A DNA stretch of 17,630 nucleotides from an uncultured Bacteroidales bacterium (GTDB lineage: Bacteria; Bacteroidota; Bacteroidia; Bacteroidales; UBA932), in NCBI GenBank assembly GCA_945874815.1, contig CAMCIE010000003.1, forward strand, positions 1 through 17,630. The letters run 5' to 3'. A model generated the notes under the pieces. The model saw nothing but the letters and a program-made list of their open reading frames with translations. It was not told the origin of the DNA and made no database searches. Every line of letters begins with the position of its first letter. Positions within the stretch are counted from its first letter, which is position 1. Positions 14,871 through 17,630 of the stretch are shown here, piece by piece. Made by a program: the position numbers and the translations under genes.

Positions 14871-14903
14871 ATTATGATTATTTTTGCTGATTATGATTAT
14901 TTT
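14871..14903 (+). repeat. Two direct copies of a 14-bp motif upstream of the anSME gene
   Basis: ATTATGATTATTTT occurs exactly at 14871-14884 and 14890-14903, a period of 19 nt, or nearly two helical turns. The first copy runs into a TATTTTTG that could itself serve as a -7 element (14879-14886). The copies lie 50-82 nt before the ATG and may be regulator sites. Confidence 0.5.
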
Positions 14904-14952
14904 GTTTGAGAGTGCGAAAGTATATTATGGATATAATTGACAACTATTTACA

Positions 14953-16188
14953 ATGGACACGGTATCACCATTCTCAAGGCCGCTGTATGTGATGGCCAAG
15001 CCGGCTGGCCCCAGCTGTAATCTTGCCTGTGAATATTGCTATTATCTGGAAAAGAACAACTTGTATAAGAAGGATATGAATTCCAGAATGTTCGAGATGA
15101 GCGATGACCTTCTGGAACTTTATGTCAGTCAGTATATCGAGTCGCAGACCATGCCTCAGGTACTGTTCACATGGCATGGAGGTGAGGCCCTGATGCGCCC
15201 GGTGTCCTTTTACAGAAAGGTAGCCAGCCTCCAGAAAAAGTACGCCCGCGGCAGGCAGATAGACAATTGCATCCAGACCAACGGAACACTGATCAATGAA
15301 GAATGGTGCAGGTTTTTCCGTGAGAACAAATGGCTTGTCGGAGTTTCCATTGACGGCCCGGAGCGATTCCACGACAGATATCGTCTCAATATGAAGGGCA
15401 AGCCTTCTTTTGCAAAGGTAATGAAGGGAATAGAGCTCCTGAACCGCTATGGCGTGGAGTGGAATGCCCTTGCCGTGGTCAATGATTTCAACGGGGACCA
15501 TCCGCTTGAATTCTATCATTTTTTCAAGAATATCCATTGCCGTTATATCCAGTTCACACCGATTGTGGAGAGGCTAATGCCTCACTCGGATGGCCGTCAT
15601 CTGGCCTGTCCGGCCGACAGTGACAACCTCCCTCTGGCACCTTTCTCCGTGAAGCCGAAGCAGTGGGGTGATTTCCTGTGTGCAATCTTCGATGAATGGG
15701 TGTACAATGACGTCGGACAGTACTATATCCAGCTCTTTGATTCAACCCTTGCAAACTGGGTGGGGGAGCAGCCGGGTGTGTGCACAATGGCCAGGACATG
15801 CGGACACGCGGGGGTAATGGAATACAATGGGGATGTATATACATGCGACCATTTCGTTTTCCCTGAATATAAGCTCGGCAATATCCGTGAGAATACCCTC
15901 ATCGAGATGATGTACAGCGAGAGGGAACAGTCATTCGGCGATGCGAAACTGAACTCTCTGCCTCGCCAATGCCGTGAATGCCAGTATCTTTTCGCCTGCA
16001 ACGGAGAGTGCCCGAAGAATCGCTTTGTCCATACTTCGGACGGTGAACCCGGGTTGAATTACCTATGCGAAGGCTATCACCAGTTCTTCGAACACGTCGC
16101 TCCGGCAATGGATTTCATGAAACGCGAACTTCTTGCCCACCGTGCCCCGGCAAATATCATGGGAGCCCTTCGAAACATCAGAAAATGA
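14953..16188 (+). CDS. chuR: Anaerobic sulfatase-maturating enzyme (radical SAM, SPASM)
   Basis: This 411-aa radical SAM enzyme converts an active-site Cys or Ser of sulfatases to formylglycine. The radical SAM cluster ligands are Cys22, Cys26 and Cys29 (CNLACEYCYYLEK), followed by the GGE motif (76-78). The SPASM region has the eight expected cysteines at 277, 283, 298, 340, 343, 349, 353 and 372 for two auxiliary Fe-S clusters, and the catalytic Asp299 follows Cys298. By memory it aligns along its whole length with Bacteroides thetaiotaomicron anSME (ChuR). No sulfatase gene is in the window, so it must act on targets encoded elsewhere, such as host-glycan sulfatases. It is convergent with the PTPS gene and shares a hairpin terminator. 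Confidence 0.95.
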   Translation: MDTVSPFSRPLYVMAKPAGPSCNLACEYCYYLEKNNLYKKDMNSRMFEMSDDLLELYVSQYIESQTMPQVLFTWHGGEALMRPVSFYRKVASLQKKYARGRQIDNCIQTNGTLINEEWCRFFRENKWLVGVSIDGPERFHDRYRLNMKGKPSFAKVMKGIELLNRYGVEWNALAVVNDFNGDHPLEFYHFFKNIHCRYIQFTPIVERLMPHSDGRHLACPADSDNLPLAPFSVKPKQWGDFLCAIFDEWVYNDVGQYYIQLFDSTLANWVGEQPGVCTMARTCGHAGVMEYNGDVYTCDHFVFPEYKLGNIRENTLIEMMYSEREQSFGDAKLNSLPRQCRECQYLFACNGECPKNRFVHTSDGEPGLNYLCEGYHQFFEHVAPAMDFMKRELLAHRAPANIMGALRNIRK

Positions 16189-16222
16189 CTCTCTTTGATT
16201 CAGCGTGGAATATAAACAGAAA

Positions 16223-16247
16223 GAGGCTGACCTTCTGGGTCAGCCTC
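16223..16247. terminator. Bidirectional terminator between chuR and the PTPS-like gene
   Basis: GAGGCTGACC and GGTCAGCCTC pair perfectly over a 5-nt loop. It sits in the 64-nt gap between convergent stops and has A/T-rich tails on both sides. The stem is nearly the same as that at 3416-3445. Confidence 0.8.
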
Positions 16248-16252
16248 AATTA

Positions 16253-16816
16253 TTATTTGCGATATCCGCATTTAGGACAAACGCCATTTTCATCGAGGGC
16301 GATGCCGCACAGAGGACAGCGGTCGATGTCGTTCCTGGTGTCGAACTCTGCAGATGCAGCATTGACTCCGCTTGTGAAGGTAATCTTAGCGATGTTTAGC
16401 TTGTCTTTCAGCAGTTCATATAAGATCTTGATCATGCCTTCTACAGTCATGGTCTCTTTTGTCACGACAAGGCGTGCATCTGGATATGCGGTTGCAAGCT
16501 CAGTCTTGAAAGCTTCACCTTTCATGATGTTCTGAGGATGACCGTTCTTGATTCCTTGTTTCTCATATACGTCAAGAATAGCAGGAAGCAGCGGGTCGTC
16601 TTCACGAAGGATGAGAGCGTGGTCGAAGTTCTTCAGAAGGCTCCATGCAACTTTCTGGATTTCGTTGCAAGGGTAAACCATATTCACTCCCGGATTGACG
16701 CTGTCTTCCACTTCGATGGTGAGGACGCCTGTGTGTCCGTGAAGGTACTGAGCTTCGCCCTGGAATCCGTAGAATCTGTGTGCATACTGCAGATCAAATG
16801 TTGTAATACTTCTCAT
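16253..16816 (-). CDS. 6-pyruvoyl-tetrahydropterin synthase / QueD-like protein with C-terminal zinc ribbon
   Basis: This 187-aa protein is a PTPS-fold enzyme, the family of QueD (queuosine pathway) and pterin synthases. Zinc ligands His13 (YAHRF), His26 and His28 (HGH) are present, as are Asp66-His67 (FDHALIL) and Glu126 (TMTVEG). The catalytic Cys expected four residues before the first His of HGH is Ala22 here (GEAQYLHGH), so it is probably not a standard QueD. Residues 167-183 form a CPLC-x9-CPKC zinc ribbon, an unusual C-terminal addition. Cys50 (YPCNE) is another possible reactive residue. A clear AAGGAG (16825-16830) lies 8 nt before the ATG. No other queuosine or folate gene is adjacent. 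Confidence 0.8.
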   Translation of the reverse strand: MRSITTFDLQYAHRFYGFQGEAQYLHGHTGVLTIEVEDSVNPGVNMVYPCNEIQKVAWSLLKNFDHALILREDDPLLPAILDVYEKQGIKNGHPQNIMKGEAFKTELATAYPDARLVVTKETMTVEGMIKILYELLKDKLNIAKITFTSGVNAASAEFDTRNDIDRCPLCGIALDENGVCPKCGYRK

Positions 16817-16824
16817 AATTAATT

Positions 16825-16830
16825 CTCCTT
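16825..16830 (-). promoter_or_regulatory. Strong Shine-Dalgarno of the PTPS-like gene
   Basis: The minus strand reads AAGGAG, 8 nt before the ATG at 16816. It stands out because most genes in this window lack one, and it fixes the start. Confidence 0.7.
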
Positions 16831-16861
16831 TTTGTAGTGTTATCTAAATATAAATGTGCCA

Positions 16862-16890
16862 TTGAAATTCCTGCATGCAGGTTATTTCAA
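16862..16890 (-). promoter_or_regulatory. 29-nt inverted repeat in the leader of the PTPS-like gene
   Basis: The outer arms TTGAAAT and ATTTCAA enclose a 12-bp perfect palindrome CCTGCATGCAGG, with a small internal loop. It begins about 12 nt downstream of the -7 element, so it falls at the 5' end of the transcript. It could be an operator or an RNA hairpin. Confidence 0.6.
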
Positions 16891-16902
16891 TTCTTTCCGA
16901 TG

Positions 16903-16910
16903 CAAATATA
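16903..16910 (-). promoter_or_regulatory. TAnnTTTG -7 element for the PTPS-like gene
   Basis: The minus strand reads TATATTTG, 86 nt before the ATG, giving a leader of about 80 nt that contains the inverted repeat and the Shine-Dalgarno. Confidence 0.6.
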
Positions 16911-17118
16911 GATATAATATCCCATTTTCCAAATTAGAATTATTAAAAATTGGATTTTTTCATCTTTTTTTTGTGTGTATTCAATTTTTGCGAATGAAAC
17001 ATCCCTCAGGGTATTGATAAGTTTTCTTATGAAACATGTTTGCTTGCATATAAGTTCAAATATTGATATTTTGGAATACTTTTATTGCCATTTTGAATAA
17101 TAAAACAGGAAATAATCA
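16911..17118. other. AT-rich divergent intergenic DNA
   Basis: This is the middle of the 354-nt gap between the PTPS-like gene and the DUF5692 gene. I see no ORF or stable hairpin. The only repeat is ATGAAACAT, present exactly at 16994-17002 and 17029-17037. Long A and T runs suggest curved DNA upstream of the two divergent promoters. Confidence 0.4.
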
Positions 17119-17126
17119 TATATTTG
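17119..17126 (+). promoter_or_regulatory. TAnnTTTG -7 element for the DUF5692 gene
   Basis: It reads TATATTTG, 44 nt before the ATG at 17171. A TTTG at 17092-17095 could be the -33 element, though the spacing is a few bases long. Confidence 0.6.
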
Positions 17127-17170
17127 TTTTCATTATAACACTTTAACATTAACCATTTAAACAATTTGTT

Positions 17171-17630
17171 ATGTTATTTCATGTTTATGGAGATACAGCC
17201 GTTTATCAATGGATAGCCATGATTGGCGTTCTTATCGGCCTGATCCTTCTTAATGAGTTTGCACGTAAGACCAAATTCGGCGGTGCAGTTATGTTTTTTG
17301 CCTTGCCGGCCATTCTGACCGTTTATTTCGTTGCAATCCAGATTGGTGTCGCTGTCGGTGCCGAATGGGCACTGAACAACCAGACTTACCTCTACATGAA
17401 CGGTTGGTTCCATTATGCCAAAATCTATGCAGCTCTTGCAGGATGTATCGGATTCATGATGATCAAGTACGGCTGGGGCATCGGCAAACAGCACTGGTTC
17501 AAGCCTTTCCCATTTGTCATCGTAGCCATCAACATTCTGATTGCCGTGGCCTCTGACTTTGAAACAGCTGCAAAGGGTTGGTATTCATGGTTCCTTTCAC
17601 CTGAACAGGTATGGCTCTACGGAGGATGGC
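17171..17630 (+). CDS. DUF5692-type integral membrane protein (3' truncated)
   Basis: The frame opens at the ATG at 17171 (MLFHVYGDTAVYQWIAMIGV) and runs without a stop to the window end, giving 153 residues. At least four hydrophobic helices are visible (about 14-27, 40-60, 84-97 and 112-127), separated by short polar loops. Conserved-looking loops are NEFARKTKFGG, NNQTYLYMNGWFHYAK and MMIKYGWGIGKQHWF. This matches what I recall of the DUF5692 family of Bacteroidota membrane proteins, whose function is not known. It has its own promoter and is divergent from the PTPS-like gene. The C-terminal half lies outside the window. Confidence 0.65.
   Translation, partial: MLFHVYGDTAVYQWIAMIGVLIGLILLNEFARKTKFGGAVMFFALPAILTVYFVAIQIGVAVGAEWALNNQTYLYMNGWFHYAKIYAALAGCIGFMMIKYGWGIGKQHWFKPFPFVIVAINILIAVASDFETAAKGWYSWFLSPEQVWLYGGW

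Noticed and set aside
16817..16902. PreQ1 riboswitch in the PTPS leader
   Set aside because: A hairpin, an A-rich tail and a Shine-Dalgarno are present, but the short pseudoknot pattern and the conserved loop of preQ1 class I are not visible; the stem is a simple palindrome.
17174..17494. 106-aa minus-strand ORF at the window end
   Set aside because: It is the antisense of the DUF5692 frame, which gives a clean membrane protein with promoter and plausible start.
1..17630. CRISPR array, tRNA/rRNA genes, transposases or prophage
   Set aside because: Looked for on both strands; no regularly spaced repeats, no tRNA-like cloverleaf and no mobile-element proteins were seen.

Overview
The window looks like chromosomal DNA of a Gram-negative Bacteroidota, most likely a gut Bacteroidales. 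Three things point there. Nine gene starts are preceded by the TAnnTTTG -7 element typical of the Bacteroidota housekeeping sigma factor, while Shine-Dalgarno sequences are mostly absent. The anaerobic sulfatase-maturating enzyme is very close, from memory, to Bacteroides ChuR. The outer-membrane barrel, lipoproteins and LMW-PTP, GT28 and DUF5692 proteins are of Bacteroidales type. I saw no rRNA, tRNA, CRISPR array, transposase or phage module. Species cannot be named from this window.

Layout. 1-637 (+): 3' part of a rhamnogalacturonan-acetylesterase-type SGNH hydrolase. 3231-691 (-): BASS-family transporter followed by a plug-less TonB-receptor-like barrel. 5711-3465 (-): RHH/UmuD-like S24 self-cleaving repressor, then a lipoprotein carboxylesterase, closed by a strong hairpin terminator. 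5978-6358 (+): rhodanese lipoprotein. 8868-6482 (-): GT28 glycolipid glycosyltransferase, YjdF/DUF2238 membrane protein and LMW tyrosine phosphatase, as an operon. 9014-10369 (+): HD-domain phosphohydrolase and the cell-wall transglycosylase MtgA. 11080-10476 (-): hipB with an autoregulatory palindrome and a collapsed hipA. 14299-11297 (-): Na+/Ca2+ exchanger, unknown two-helix membrane protein and NhaP2/CvrA-type antiporter, as a tightly packed cation operon. 14766-14365 (-): small exported orphan protein. 14953-16188 (+): anSME (chuR). 16816-16253 (-): PTPS/QueD-like protein with a C-terminal zinc ribbon and no catalytic Cys. 17171-end (+): 5' part of a DUF5692 membrane protein.

How the genes work together. 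The window is mostly envelope, transport and cofactor biology rather than one large system. The more coherent units are the BASS plus barrel pair (possible inner/outer membrane uptake), the glycosyltransferase/DUF2238/phosphatase operon (envelope lipid or glycan), and the cation-antiporter operon with its unknown middle gene. The points most worth a second look are the UmuD-like repressor fused to a DNA-binding domain with no umuC, the internally deleted hipA next to an apparently intact hipB and operator, the Cys-less PTPS with zinc ribbon and structured leader, and a 34-bp near-identical repeat shared between the hipA remnant flank and the small orphan gene about 4.1 kb away.
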